NCBI GenBank assembly: GCA_030426925.1
Contig: JAUHXT010000017.1
Location: forward strand, 1-34,029
Source: Alphaproteobacteria bacterium
GTDB taxonomy: Bacteria > Pseudomonadota > Alphaproteobacteria > Micavibrionales > Micavibrionaceae
Direction of reading: 5' to 3'
DNA: 34,029 nt
Position 1 is the stretch's first letter; every line of letters starts with the position of its first letter. Positions 1 through 7,390 of this stretch are shown here, one piece after another. The notes beneath the pieces were generated by a model. That model searched no databases. It was given only the letters and a program-made list of their open reading frames with translations, and was not told where the DNA came from. The position numbers and the translations under genes were made by a program.

Positions 1-406
1 CATATTCAAAAGGGAAAAACAGTTCACGATTGTCCCGTTCATGGCGAAACCGAAAGGTCAGCAACATCGGGTCTGTTTCGGGGTTATCGGGTCTGTCCAA
101 TTTTACCCGTGCCTTGCTTTTGACAACTATCAGATCCTGATTTGGATCGTAGCTTTTAAACGCAGTTTTTAAAAACTCACGCTGGCTGATCATTACGGCT
201 CTCCATTTTGCCTGCGGCGTAGACAAATACGGGTCGGAATTTTTGATCCAGCGATCGTAATTCGGGGTAGCATCCGCCGTTTTATAAAACGAAAAAGCGA
301 CATCCTGTCCACTGGAGCTTTGAATAAAAGACTGCGCCATACAAACGGACATGCCGGAAATAAAGCTTAGGGCGGCCAGTATCAGGAGGTTGGTTCTGGA
401 AATCAT
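1..406 (-). CDS. Secreted protein of unknown function, 3' part missing
   Basis: An open frame runs leftward off the window edge from an ATG at 406, giving about 135 residues. The first 24 residues look like a Sec signal peptide: MISR, then a hydrophobic stretch (LLILAALSFISGMSV), then a cleavage-like CMA-QS. The mature part is polar with several aromatics (FSFYKTAD, YDRWIKNSDPYL, FRFRHERDN) and shows no motif I can name. It is divergent from the Smr gene, with 71 bp between the starts. The start is chosen because it directly precedes the signal peptide; no strong Shine-Dalgarno is visible. The product is probably periplasmic or outer-membrane associated. I do not recognise the family, and the C-terminus lies outside the window. 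Confidence 0.6.
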   Translation of the reverse strand, partial: MISRTNLLILAALSFISGMSVCMAQSFIQSSSGQDVAFSFYKTADATPNYDRWIKNSDPYLSTPQAKWRAVMISQREFLKTAFKSYDPNQDLIVVKSKARVKLDRPDNPETDPMLLTFRFRHERDNRELFFPFEY

Positions 407-477
407 GATTGTTTTATCGTTACTTTTGCTTCTAATATTATGCCTGAAACCGGGCGAAAAAGACAAAGGCTGTTCGT

Positions 478-1080
478 ATGGATGATGAAAAAACGGGGAA
501 TAGTGATCCGGACGGCGCTATAAGTGATGCTGATGACGCGCTGTGGCGGCGTTTTAGCGCCGATATTACGCCATTAAAGGGGCGCGATACCCGTCAGCGG
601 CATGAAAAGCCAGGAAAAAACAAAATCCAGACAGAAGCGCGCCGCGCGAATGCAGAACGGGAGATGCCAGCCGCGCGTCCGCCTGCCAAGAAAGTGCGCG
701 GCAAAGGCATCGACGGCGCAACAGAGAAAAAATTGCGGCAGGGGAAAGTTACGCCGGAAGGTGTGCTTGATCTGCATGGCAAGACGCAGGATCAGGCGCA
801 GAAGTTAATCATTGATTTTATTGTGGCGGCGCAGCGGAAGGGAAAGAAGGTTGTTCTGATCATTACCGGAACAGGTGCACGTGCGGCGGCGCGTAGCGAG
901 GAACAAGACTGGCAGGACCGGTCCGCGCCGGGAATTTTGAAACAGCGCTTTCAGGAATTTATCAGTCATCCACATATCGATGACATTGTTTTGCATACGC
1001 AAAGCGCGCATAAGTCACATGGCGGTACAGGGGCGTATTATGTGTGTTTGCGCAGTATGCACAGGATGCCGAAGCCTTAA
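478..1080 (+). CDS. Smr/MutS2 C-terminal domain protein
   Basis: A 200-residue protein with a charged, probably disordered N-terminal half (residues 1-90, rich in K, R, D and E) followed by an Smr domain at about 95-195. Smr landmarks are LDLHG at 97-101, VLIITGTG at 126-133 and GTGAYYVCLR at 183-192. Smr domains bind or nick DNA or RNA; stand-alone bacterial versions (YdaL/SmrA type) are poorly characterised. AAAGG at about 464-468 precedes the ATG. Its stop overlaps the stop of the convergent M23 peptidase gene by four bases. In many alphaproteobacteria an smr gene sits close to hslU, as it does here. The family call is solid; the substrate is unknown. Confidence 0.88.
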   Translation: MDDEKTGNSDPDGAISDADDALWRRFSADITPLKGRDTRQRHEKPGKNKIQTEARRANAEREMPAARPPAKKVRGKGIDGATEKKLRQGKVTPEGVLDLHGKTQDQAQKLIIDFIVAAQRKGKKVVLIITGTGARAAARSEEQDWQDRSAPGILKQRFQEFISHPHIDDIVLHTQSAHKSHGGTGAYYVCLRSMHRMPKP

Positions 1081-2081
1081 TTAATTTCGATTGTCCGGGT
1101 TTGGAAGAATGTTTTTTCCGTACCATCGGGGTTTTTTCGATAGACTGTTACTTCGCCCAAATACGTTCCCGGTGCCAAGGGATTTTCTTCGAGGTTTTTT
1201 CCGATGTAATAAAAAACACGTGCGCGCGTTTTTGGCTGTTCTATCGAGCGTTGTGCGAGAATGGTTCCCGATGGGGATTTGATGACCATGTCTATCCGGT
1301 CATTTTCACGGATGCCAAAAGTAGCGGACCAGAAAACGAGTGCTTTTGCATCGGCTGTCGCTTTTTGAACGGGCTGCTCACCATTATCGATGGAGTCCAA
1401 TGTGGGTACGTTTGTACTGAACCCCGCATGGTATATATCAGTTGGGATGTACTGCATGTGAAGGTCGGGATGCCAGAGAGACTGGCGCACCGTTCCACAA
1501 CCCTGCGTATTCGATTGACCCGTAAAAGGGTCCATAATCGCGCCTTCCCACAAGATGCCGAAATGGACGTGGGGGAATTGGGTAACGCCGGACAAACCGA
1601 CCTGCCCGATAGGGTCGCCCGCTTTTACGTCTTGTCCCGGCTGCACGAGAACGCTGCCTTTCTTCATGTGGCAGTACATTGTTTTCAGTGCGTTGCCGTG
1701 GTCAATCAATACAGCATTGCCGCAGTCTTTGCCGGCTTCCTGGACGGCCCTGATATCTTCGGGGGTTTTGAAGGCATCGTCTTCGCCGTCACGGATTTTT
1801 TCGACTGTGCCGTCCATGGCAGCCAGGACATTTACGCCAGCATCCATTTCCGCCTTTGAGCGGATGGCGATATCCGTACCCTTATGCCCGTCATAGCCGC
1901 GATCCGCGCACATGGGGTCCTTGTAGGCATTGTCCGCCGGGTCCATATCAACGTAGTTCAGCAGCCAGCAATCCTGTCCCGGCGTACAGTCGATGGGGAG
2001 GCGGAATTCCGGCTTGTCGGCAGCGGAAACCGCCGAAGCAGAGATAAAAAAAGCCAAAAGGGATATCCAGAGTCTTTGCAT
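1077..2081 (-). CDS. Exported M23 (LytM-type) metallopeptidase
   Basis: A zinc endopeptidase fold expected to act on peptidoglycan cross-links in the periplasm, or to be a regulatory pseudo-peptidase. I place the start at the ATG at 2081, because the protein then begins MQRLWISLLAFFISASAVSA, a typical signal peptide. An upstream in-frame ATG at 2135 would bury it. M23 landmarks are HKGTD (H66, D70), a single His at 138 (YCHM) and HVH at 171-173, so the metal site (H66, D70, H173) and catalytic histidines (H138, H171) look complete. A sequence of about 100 residues after position 230 lies outside the peptidase core and may be a beta-sandwich. Cysteines at 32, 38, 58, 120, 137 and 195 suggest disulfides. 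It is divergent from the 418-residue unknown. EnvC/NlpD-like activator roles cannot be separated from direct hydrolysis. Confidence 0.88.
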   Translation of the reverse strand: MQRLWISLLAFFISASAVSAADKPEFRLPIDCTPGQDCWLLNYVDMDPADNAYKDPMCADRGYDGHKGTDIAIRSKAEMDAGVNVLAAMDGTVEKIRDGEDDAFKTPEDIRAVQEAGKDCGNAVLIDHGNALKTMYCHMKKGSVLVQPGQDVKAGDPIGQVGLSGVTQFPHVHFGILWEGAIMDPFTGQSNTQGCGTVRQSLWHPDLHMQYIPTDIYHAGFSTNVPTLDSIDNGEQPVQKATADAKALVFWSATFGIRENDRIDMVIKSPSGTILAQRSIEQPKTRARVFYYIGKNLEENPLAPGTYLGEVTVYRKNPDGTEKTFFQTRTIEIN

Positions 2082-2185
2082 GGCCCAGAAATAGCGAATA
2101 TAAGGAGGGAAAGCAAAGGTCAAATTAATTGACATAATTATATTTTTAGGTACAATGCCGGCGGTTATTAAGGGGCAGGAATGCT

Positions 2186-3442
2186 ATGCGGGCTGCGAAT
2201 GTATCTTTGGAATATGCCTACTTACGGGACCCCGAGAGCGGGTGGACCAGCCCACGCCCTGTGCGTGCATCTGATCTAAAGGCCGATATCATCGAAAAAT
2301 TACGCAGTGGCGATTTGCATGCTTTATGCCCGCATTGTCAGGACCAAAAGGGGCACCGTCACCGGTTAGGGTTTCGCGACGAGCATACACAGCCGATCAG
2401 CCGTGGGGTGCGTAATCCCGTGACATTGGAGATGGAAAATGCGGTGGCGCAGTTTTATTTTCCGCCGCGCTATTCCACCTGGCAGAATGAAGGTGAGCAC
2501 AAGTGTCATTTGAAAGCAGTGCTTGGCCGGTATGCACAGTTTGCCGGTAAGTATGCGAATGGCAGCGAACAAACAGAGGACGGACCGGTGCATGTTTTCA
2601 ATATCAATGTGCTGCGCGGCAACCGTCCGGCACGTCCGGCGTTGGCATCCGAGTTTCACCCGGCGGTGATTGCCGAAGACACGGATAAAATACCACGCCG
2701 TGCGGCGAAGCCCAGATCAAAAGGATTGAAAACAGTGGCGCAGTTTGCCGAGTTTATTGCGGCGGCAGACGATAACCTTGCGCTGATGTACACGGAACGT
2801 TTTCGCGACGGGCCGAAAATATACCAGCCGCGTGATGTCATTTTCACCGATGGTGATGTGGGTCTGTTCCAGCGGCTTCACGCCATTGCAGCGGAAGGGG
2901 AAAAGGCGCAGTTCACGGTTGCTTATTTTGAACCGCTGCCGCCACAGCTTTGGGGGAAATTCCGTACAGATAAATTCTCTATTCCTGGACGCGCCGCTGA
3001 AATGCGCGGCGATGGTGCGAGCGTCTATGTGGCGCAGATGCTGCGTTTTCCGACAGAAGCGCTTTATAAAGAAGCGCTGGCCATGATGACGGCACAAAGA
3101 CAGAGGGGACAGCCACAAAGATTGTTGATTGCCGCCGACCGTTCTATCAGCATGGCGGAGTATGATCGTAAGCTGAACGCTGTACGTACCAATGGCGGTA
3201 AAAGCACAGCAACGAAAAAGATTGAGGGAAAGGGGCAGGAGACACTTGATTTCGGAACTTCTGCTGGAGGGCAACAAGACAGGTCTGCGGATTGGCGGAC
3301 AGTGTGGATGCATTGCCCGGTAAATACACAAGCGCAGTTTATGCCTGCACCAACAGATGCACCGATACAGCGGCGTGCGGCGAATAATAACCGCCAACAA
3401 AACCAGCCGAACAGGCGTGAGCGTCAGCTCAGTCTTCTTTAA
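2186..3442 (+). CDS. Unrecognised 418-residue protein with a possible N-terminal zinc site
   Basis: I do not recognise this family. The start at 2186 is supported by AGGGGCAGGA at 2171-2180. The N-terminal 110 residues hold CPHC (48-51), a His/Arg-rich run (HRHR, 57-60), AQFYFPPRY (88-96) and EHKCHLK (104-110). The spacing of CxxC and H-x-C-H would fit one zinc-binding module. The middle (about 175-320) looks globular, with MTAQRQRGQPQRLLIAADR near the end. The last about 100 residues are low complexity, rich in N, Q and R, and probably disordered. The Cys pair followed by an aromatic/H-K-x-x-K segment faintly recalls CoiA-like proteins, but I cannot confirm this. It converges on hslU with a 6-bp gap. 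The ORF is long, has a good ribosome site and uses codons like its neighbours, so it is probably real. Confidence 0.7.
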   Translation: MRAANVSLEYAYLRDPESGWTSPRPVRASDLKADIIEKLRSGDLHALCPHCQDQKGHRHRLGFRDEHTQPISRGVRNPVTLEMENAVAQFYFPPRYSTWQNEGEHKCHLKAVLGRYAQFAGKYANGSEQTEDGPVHVFNINVLRGNRPARPALASEFHPAVIAEDTDKIPRRAAKPRSKGLKTVAQFAEFIAAADDNLALMYTERFRDGPKIYQPRDVIFTDGDVGLFQRLHAIAAEGEKAQFTVAYFEPLPPQLWGKFRTDKFSIPGRAAEMRGDGASVYVAQMLRFPTEALYKEALAMMTAQRQRGQPQRLLIAADRSISMAEYDRKLNAVRTNGGKSTATKKIEGKGQETLDFGTSAGGQQDRSADWRTVWMHCPVNTQAQFMPAPTDAPIQRRAANNNRQQNQPNRRERQLSLL

Positions 3443-3448
3443 CAAAAA

Positions 3449-4777
3449 TTACAGGATAAATTTACGCAGGTCGGCGTCTTCGGCAAGGTCGGACACGTTT
3501 TCCTTTACATCCTTTGCCGTGATTGTGATGCTTTCTCCGCCGCGATCGGACGCGGTATAGGAAATATCATCGAGCAGTTTTTCCATGACGGTTAGCAAGC
3601 GGCGGGCACCGATATTTTCGACCGTTTCGTTGACTTCAAACGATATGCGAGCGATTTCGTCGATGGCATCATCGTCAAATTCCAGATTTACTTCTTCTGT
3701 ACCAATTAATGCCTTATATTGTTTTATCAGGCAGGCGTCAGTTTCCACCAGAATCTTTTTGAAATCGTCTTGCGTCAGTGCGCGCAATGTTACACGGATG
3801 GGCAGGCGCCCCTGAAGTTCCGCTAACAGGTCGGAGGGCTTAGAGTAATGAAATGCGCCGGATGCGATAAACAGAATGTGATCGGTTTTGACCGTTCCGT
3901 ATTTTGTTGTAACGGTCGTCCCTTCGATCAAGGGCAGTAAATCACGCTGTACCCCTTCGCGGGAGACATCGCCGCCGCTACGGGCATCGTGGCCGTGGGC
4001 GATTTTGTCGATTTCATCCAGAAAGACAATGCCGTTTTGTTGTACCAGTTCCAATGCCTGCGCCACGACCTTGTCTTCATCCAGCAATTTATCGGATTCT
4101 TCGGTGACCAAAACGTCATAGCTTTCGGCGACAGTCATTTTTTTGCGTTTTTTCTTTTCCATGCTCTTGCCGAAGATATCGCCCATGGACACCATGCTCA
4201 TCGATGCGCCGGGCATGCCGGGAATGTCAAACATATTGCCCAGCGGATTGGAATTGTCCTGAACGTCGATTTCAATTTCCTTGTCGTTCAGTTCGCCGCC
4301 GCGCAAACGGTCGCGAAAGGATGCGCGGGTGGTTTCGCCCGCACCTTCGCCAACCAGTGCATCGAGCACGCGGTCTTCTGCATAGATTTCAGCCTGCGTC
4401 GTGACTGTGGTGCGCATTTTATCGCGTACCATATGCATGGCATTTTCCGTTAAATCGCGAATGATGGATTCGACATCCTTACCCACGTAGCCGACTTCGG
4501 TGAATTTTGTGGCTTCGACCTTGACGAACGGCGCCTGCGCCAGTTTTGCCAGGCGGCGTGCGATTTCGGTTTTCCCGACCCCTGTCGGGCCGATCATCAG
4601 GATATTCTTCGGGTAGACTTCTTCCTGTAACGCGGGATCAAGTTGCATACGGCGCCAGCGATTTCGTAAAGCAATGGCTACGGCGCGTTTTGCGTCGCTT
4701 TGCCCGATAATAAAACGGTCCAGTTCATGCACAATTTCACGCGGGGAAAAGGACGGAATGTTTATGGCGTCAGTCAT
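3449..4777 (-). CDS. hslU: ATP-dependent protease ATPase subunit HslU
   Basis: HslU is the hexameric AAA+ unfoldase that feeds proteins to the HslV peptidase in the cytoplasm. The 442-residue length matches the family. Visible features are the N-terminal start [16 protein letters not shown], Walker A GPTGVGKT at 63-70, the pore loop GYVG at 96-99, an I-domain insertion from about 108 to 240 containing a Met/Gly-rich stretch, and Walker B IVFLDEID at 250-257. The C-terminus ends LRKFIL, the conserved tail that inserts into HslV to open its pores. The gene is third in a leftward hslV - methyltransferase - hslU series, 45 bp after the methyltransferase stop. No strong Shine-Dalgarno precedes the ATG, but the N-terminus fits the family exactly. 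Confidence 0.98.
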   Translation of the reverse strand: MTDAINIPSFSPREIVHELDRFIIGQSDAKRAVAIALRNRWRRMQLDPALQEEVYPKNILMIGPTGVGKTEIARRLAKLAQAPFVKVEATKFTEVGYVGKDVESIIRDLTENAMHMVRDKMRTTVTTQAEIYAEDRVLDALVGEGAGETTRASFRDRLRGGELNDKEIEIDVQDNSNPLGNMFDIPGMPGASMSMVSMGDIFGKSMEKKKRKKMTVAESYDVLVTEESDKLLDEDKVVAQALELVQQNGIVFLDEIDKIAHGHDARSGGDVSREGVQRDLLPLIEGTTVTTKYGTVKTDHILFIASGAFHYSKPSDLLAELQGRLPIRVTLRALTQDDFKKILVETDACLIKQYKALIGTEEVNLEFDDDAIDEIARISFEVNETVENIGARRLLTVMEKLLDDISYTASDRGGESITITAKDVKENVSDLAEDADLRKFIL

Positions 4778-4822
4778 AGAAGTGAGATGTAAGGCGCTTA
4801 CAGTGTTATTTCAACCCTTAAA

Positions 4823-5383
4823 TCATATGCGGTAGATATAGAGTTCTTTTTGATTTGGAGCCAATGTGCTGACATCTATAACTTCGCTGGGTTCATAGTC
4901 ACCGCCCAGCGGGAAGCGGTTGGCGGCGATGACGGCACCCGGTTTCAGCTCCTTAGAAAATTTTTCCCGTAATTCCGGCATAGAAGATCCGAGATGGAAT
5001 ATCGTGACGGCATTGGTGTCCGATAAATCGTAGTCGTAAAAGCTTTGCTGGAGGAAATCGGCATTTTTGATTTTTTTTACCGCGCGCCAGAACAAAGCTT
5101 TCCAGTGGGCGATGGCGTCAATTTCCAGCCCCGTGACTTTTGCGTTTGGGATGGATTCGGCCATCTGGCGGACAAAACCGCCATTGCCGCTACCCATATC
5201 GACGATTTCATAGGGTGCGTTGGCGGATTTTTCAGCTTCTGCGCTCAAGATTTCTATGATTTTCTTACGGATGGCCGGGGCGGTTGTGATGTTTGGTGTG
5301 CCCTTGTTCACCAGCAGGATGTATGCGTACCATAAAAGAACGTACAGGCAGAGCCAGTGCAAAATTTCATTGATAAGATCCAT
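4823..5383 (-). CDS. Membrane-anchored class I SAM methyltransferase, FAM173-like
   Basis: A 186-residue protein counted from the ATG at 5383, four bases after the hslV stop. An upstream in-frame ATG at 5437 would overlap hslV by 50 bp and seems less likely. Residues 8-25 (HWLCLYVLLWYAYILLVN) form one transmembrane segment. A Rossmann methyltransferase follows: motif I VDMGSGNGG at 61-69, acidic loop GLEID at 85-89, a helix with HWKALFWR, and ANRFPL at 154-159. A short TM helix plus a G-S-G-x-G motif and a late RFP segment resembles the FAM173 (ATPSCKMT-type) lysine methyltransferases; that is family recall, not a search. It lies between hslV and hslU and is probably cotranscribed with both. 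The substrate is unknown. Confidence 0.8.
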   Translation of the reverse strand: MDLINEILHWLCLYVLLWYAYILLVNKGTPNITTAPAIRKKIIEILSAEAEKSANAPYEIVDMGSGNGGFVRQMAESIPNAKVTGLEIDAIAHWKALFWRAVKKIKNADFLQQSFYDYDLSDTNAVTIFHLGSSMPELREKFSKELKPGAVIAANRFPLGGDYEPSEVIDVSTLAPNQKELYIYRI

Positions 5384-5387
5384 AAGT

Positions 5388-5909
5388 CTATAGCTTTTCC
5401 AGCGTGATGGTGTCGTTGGTGTAAACGCAGATATCACCAGCGATTTTTAATGCCTTTTGCGCAATTTCTTCCGCGCTTAAATTGTCCTGGTCGTACAGGG
5501 CGCGGGCGGCGGCCAGAGCGTAATTGCCGCCTGAACCGATGCCGATAATGCCGTCTTCGGGTTCCACAACATCGCCGGTGCCGGAGAGAATCAAAGACGT
5601 ATCCTTATTGCAAACGGCCATCAGGGCTTCCAGCTTGCGTAAATAGCGGTCGGTGCGCCAGTCCTTGGCCAGTTCAACACAGGCGCGGGTCAGTTGCCCC
5701 GGATGGGCTTCCAGCTTGGCTTCAAGACGTTCAAAGAGCGTGAAGGCGTCTGCCGTTGCCCCGGCAAATCCGGCGATGATGTCATTGTCCTTACCCAGGC
5801 GGCGGACTTTGCGGGCGTTGGCTTTGAGGACAGTCTGCCCCATGGAAACCTGCCCGTCGCCAGCGACGACGACCTGATCCCCTTTTCTGATTGCTACTAC
5901 GGTTGTCAT
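5388..5909 (-). CDS. hslV: ATP-dependent protease peptidase subunit HslV
   Basis: HslV is the threonine peptidase of the HslVU complex, a proteasome beta-type dodecamer. I chose the ATG at 5909 so that the protein begins [10 protein letters not shown]: removal of Met exposes Thr2, the catalytic nucleophile. It continues into the conserved [14 protein letters not shown]. This gives 173 residues, the usual length. Longer in-frame starts at 5921 and 5972 would add a short propeptide; none has a convincing Shine-Dalgarno. [16 protein letters not shown] near residues 120-135 is also typical. The gene heads the leftward hslV - methyltransferase - hslU run and is divergent from terC across 143 bp. 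Confidence 0.97.
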   Translation of the reverse strand: MTTVVAIRKGDQVVVAGDGQVSMGQTVLKANARKVRRLGKDNDIIAGFAGATADAFTLFERLEAKLEAHPGQLTRACVELAKDWRTDRYLRKLEALMAVCNKDTSLILSGTGDVVEPEDGIIGIGSGGNYALAAARALYDQDNLSAEEIAQKALKIAGDICVYTNDTITLEKL

Positions 5910-6052
5910 GCTTAATGACATGCATGCTATGGGGCGCGAGGTCAAGTCCCAAAGCCCGTTAAAACTTCGCAATCATCCTTTTCTATTTTCTAAAACCATC
6001 TAATATACATGGGAGAGGGTATCTCACTTGTTATTTCACCAAAGGGACAAAC

Positions 6053-7042
6053 ATGCTTGATTTGATGACCACAGACTTTGTCGGCCAGCCGTTATGGGTG
6101 TGGGGTACGTTTTTGGCCATTGTTGCAGTTATTCTATATGTCGACCTGGTGGTGTTTAACAAAAAAGACCATGTCATTGAATTTAACGAGTCGCTAAAGC
6201 TTTCCGCTATTTATATTGTGGTTGCGCTGATATTCGGGCTGTGGATCTGGTACGATATGGGGTCGGACGATGCGCTGAATTATTATACCGCCTATATTGT
6301 CGAAAAGAGCCTGTCGGTCGATAACCTTTTCGTTATATCGGTGATTTTTACGTATTTTGCCATTCCGCGGGAATTCGAACACAGGGTTTTGTTGTACGGA
6401 ATACTGGGTGTGCTGATCCTGCGCGGGGTTATGATTATTGCCGGCGCTGTTATCGTCCATGAATATGAATGGGTGCTGTTGTTGTTCGCTGCTATCCTGA
6501 TTTTCACCGGTATCAAGCTGGGCCTTAGCAAGGATGAAGAGGAAGAAAATATCGGCGATAAGTGGCTGGTTCGTTTTCTGACCAAAAACCTACCGTTTAC
6601 GCATAAATTCCACGGCCATAATTTCTGGGCGCGCGAACCGTCAACCAAAACCGGGAAAATGGTCTGGCATGCCACGCCATTGATGATGGCGCTGATTGTT
6701 ATCGAGCTGACCGATTTGTTGTTCGCGTTCGATTCCATTCCGGCGGTGCTGGCGATTACCACAGAGCCGTTCGTGGTGTTTACGTCCAATATTTTTGCCG
6801 TGATGGGATTGCGGGCGCTGTTTTTTGCCGTCGATGCGATTTTACACCGCTTCATTTACATGAAATATGCGCTGTCTATCATTCTTGTGTTTATCGGCCT
6901 GAAAGTCTTTTACGCGCATTTCTTCGACAAGGTGCCGCCGTATATTTCACTGGGTGTTACGATTGGCGTTCTGGCCGGCGGCATTATCCTGTCGATGATG
7001 AAGACCGGCGGGTTTTCCAAACCTAAATCCGATTCTCATTGA
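6053..7042 (+). CDS. TerC/Alx family integral membrane protein
   Basis: A 329-residue polytopic inner-membrane protein with about nine hydrophobic segments. TerC-family signatures are EKSLSVDN at 84-91 and ELTDLLFAFDSIPAV at 218-232, whose acidic residues lie within membrane helices and are thought to bind metal. A charged cytosolic loop (KDEEEENIGDK) lies at 160-170. Relatives include E. coli Alx and MntP-linked TerC proteins implicated in manganese export, metalation of exported proteins and tellurite resistance; the exact role cannot be read from sequence. AAAGGGA at 6041-6047 places the start. I looked for a yybP-ykoY manganese riboswitch in the 143-bp leader and did not see one. No ter operon genes lie nearby, so dedicated tellurite resistance is unlikely. 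Confidence 0.93.
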   Translation: MLDLMTTDFVGQPLWVWGTFLAIVAVILYVDLVVFNKKDHVIEFNESLKLSAIYIVVALIFGLWIWYDMGSDDALNYYTAYIVEKSLSVDNLFVISVIFTYFAIPREFEHRVLLYGILGVLILRGVMIIAGAVIVHEYEWVLLLFAAILIFTGIKLGLSKDEEEENIGDKWLVRFLTKNLPFTHKFHGHNFWAREPSTKTGKMVWHATPLMMALIVIELTDLLFAFDSIPAVLAITTEPFVVFTSNIFAVMGLRALFFAVDAILHRFIYMKYALSIILVFIGLKVFYAHFFDKVPPYISLGVTIGVLAGGIILSMMKTGGFSKPKSDSH

Positions 7043-7092
7043 GAAATTTTCGTTTTTCATATATGCTCTAAAGAAAAAACAGGGAGCGTAGA

Positions 7093-7389
7093 ATGAATAT
7101 TTGTGAGTTGCCGCATTGGGCGCGGCACGCAATCGACAGTGCGTCCGAATATGTACACGACGCCTGGGCCGGAGCAACCAATGCGAAGGCCATGCCCGCT
7201 CATCAACGTCATTTATGTGAATTTAAGCTGGCCGTCGGTATTCTGGCGACGACGTTTTGCCTTGCCGTGGATGAAAATTTACTGATTACGACGGCAACAG
7301 CCATTCCAGCGGTCGAAAGCATGCATGATTACATACAGGCGGGGGCGGAGTTTTTAAAAGCGCATCACCACCATGCACCGCATGCGTAA
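7093..7389 (+). CDS. Small protein of unknown function with one hydrophobic helix and a His-rich tail
   Basis: A 98-residue ORF with a clear Shine-Dalgarno (AGGGAG, 7081-7086) six bases before the ATG. An amphipathic N-terminal half leads to a hydrophobic segment at about 45-72 (KLAVGILATTFCLAVDENLL and onward). The C-terminus ends in a His cluster, HHHHAPHA (91-98). It lies 50 bp after terC in the same direction, so the two may share a transcript. It ends one base before the convergent hisCB stop. No family is recognised. The His tail could bind metal, which would fit the TerC neighbour, but that is speculation. Confidence 0.62.
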   Translation: MNICELPHWARHAIDSASEYVHDAWAGATNAKAMPAHQRHLCEFKLAVGILATTFCLAVDENLLITTATAIPAVESMHDYIQAGAEFLKAHHHHAPHA

Positions 7390-7390
7390 G

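Noticed and set aside
1044-1859. A 271-codon plus-strand frame opposite the M23 peptidase
   Set aside because: It is antisense to a gene with full M23 motifs and a signal peptide, is rich in Cys and Phe, and has no motif of its own.
2717-3445. A 242-codon minus-strand frame inside the 418-residue unknown
   Set aside because: Its composition (many R, C, L and H) looks like a shadow. The plus-strand ORF is longer and has a clear ribosome site. Since the plus-strand family is also unknown, I keep slight doubt.
5910-5962. Heat-shock (sigma32) promoter for hslV: CTTGAC followed by CCCCATAG on the minus strand
   Set aside because: Both boxes resemble the consensus, but they are only 6 bases apart instead of about 11-17, so they cannot act as a pair. 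Mapping the hslV transcription start would settle it.
5910-6052. Manganese riboswitch (yybP-ykoY) ahead of terC
   Set aside because: I looked for the conserved paired loops of this class and found no matching helices in the 143-bp leader. A covariance-model scan would be decisive.
6292-6855. A 187-codon minus-strand frame inside terC
   Set aside because: Antisense to conserved TerC motifs; Ser/Asn/Thr-rich with no recognisable domain.
6053-7042. Tellurite-resistance island
   Set aside because: Only a TerC-family gene is present; none of the terZABDE partners is nearby, so this is a housekeeping metal-related protein.
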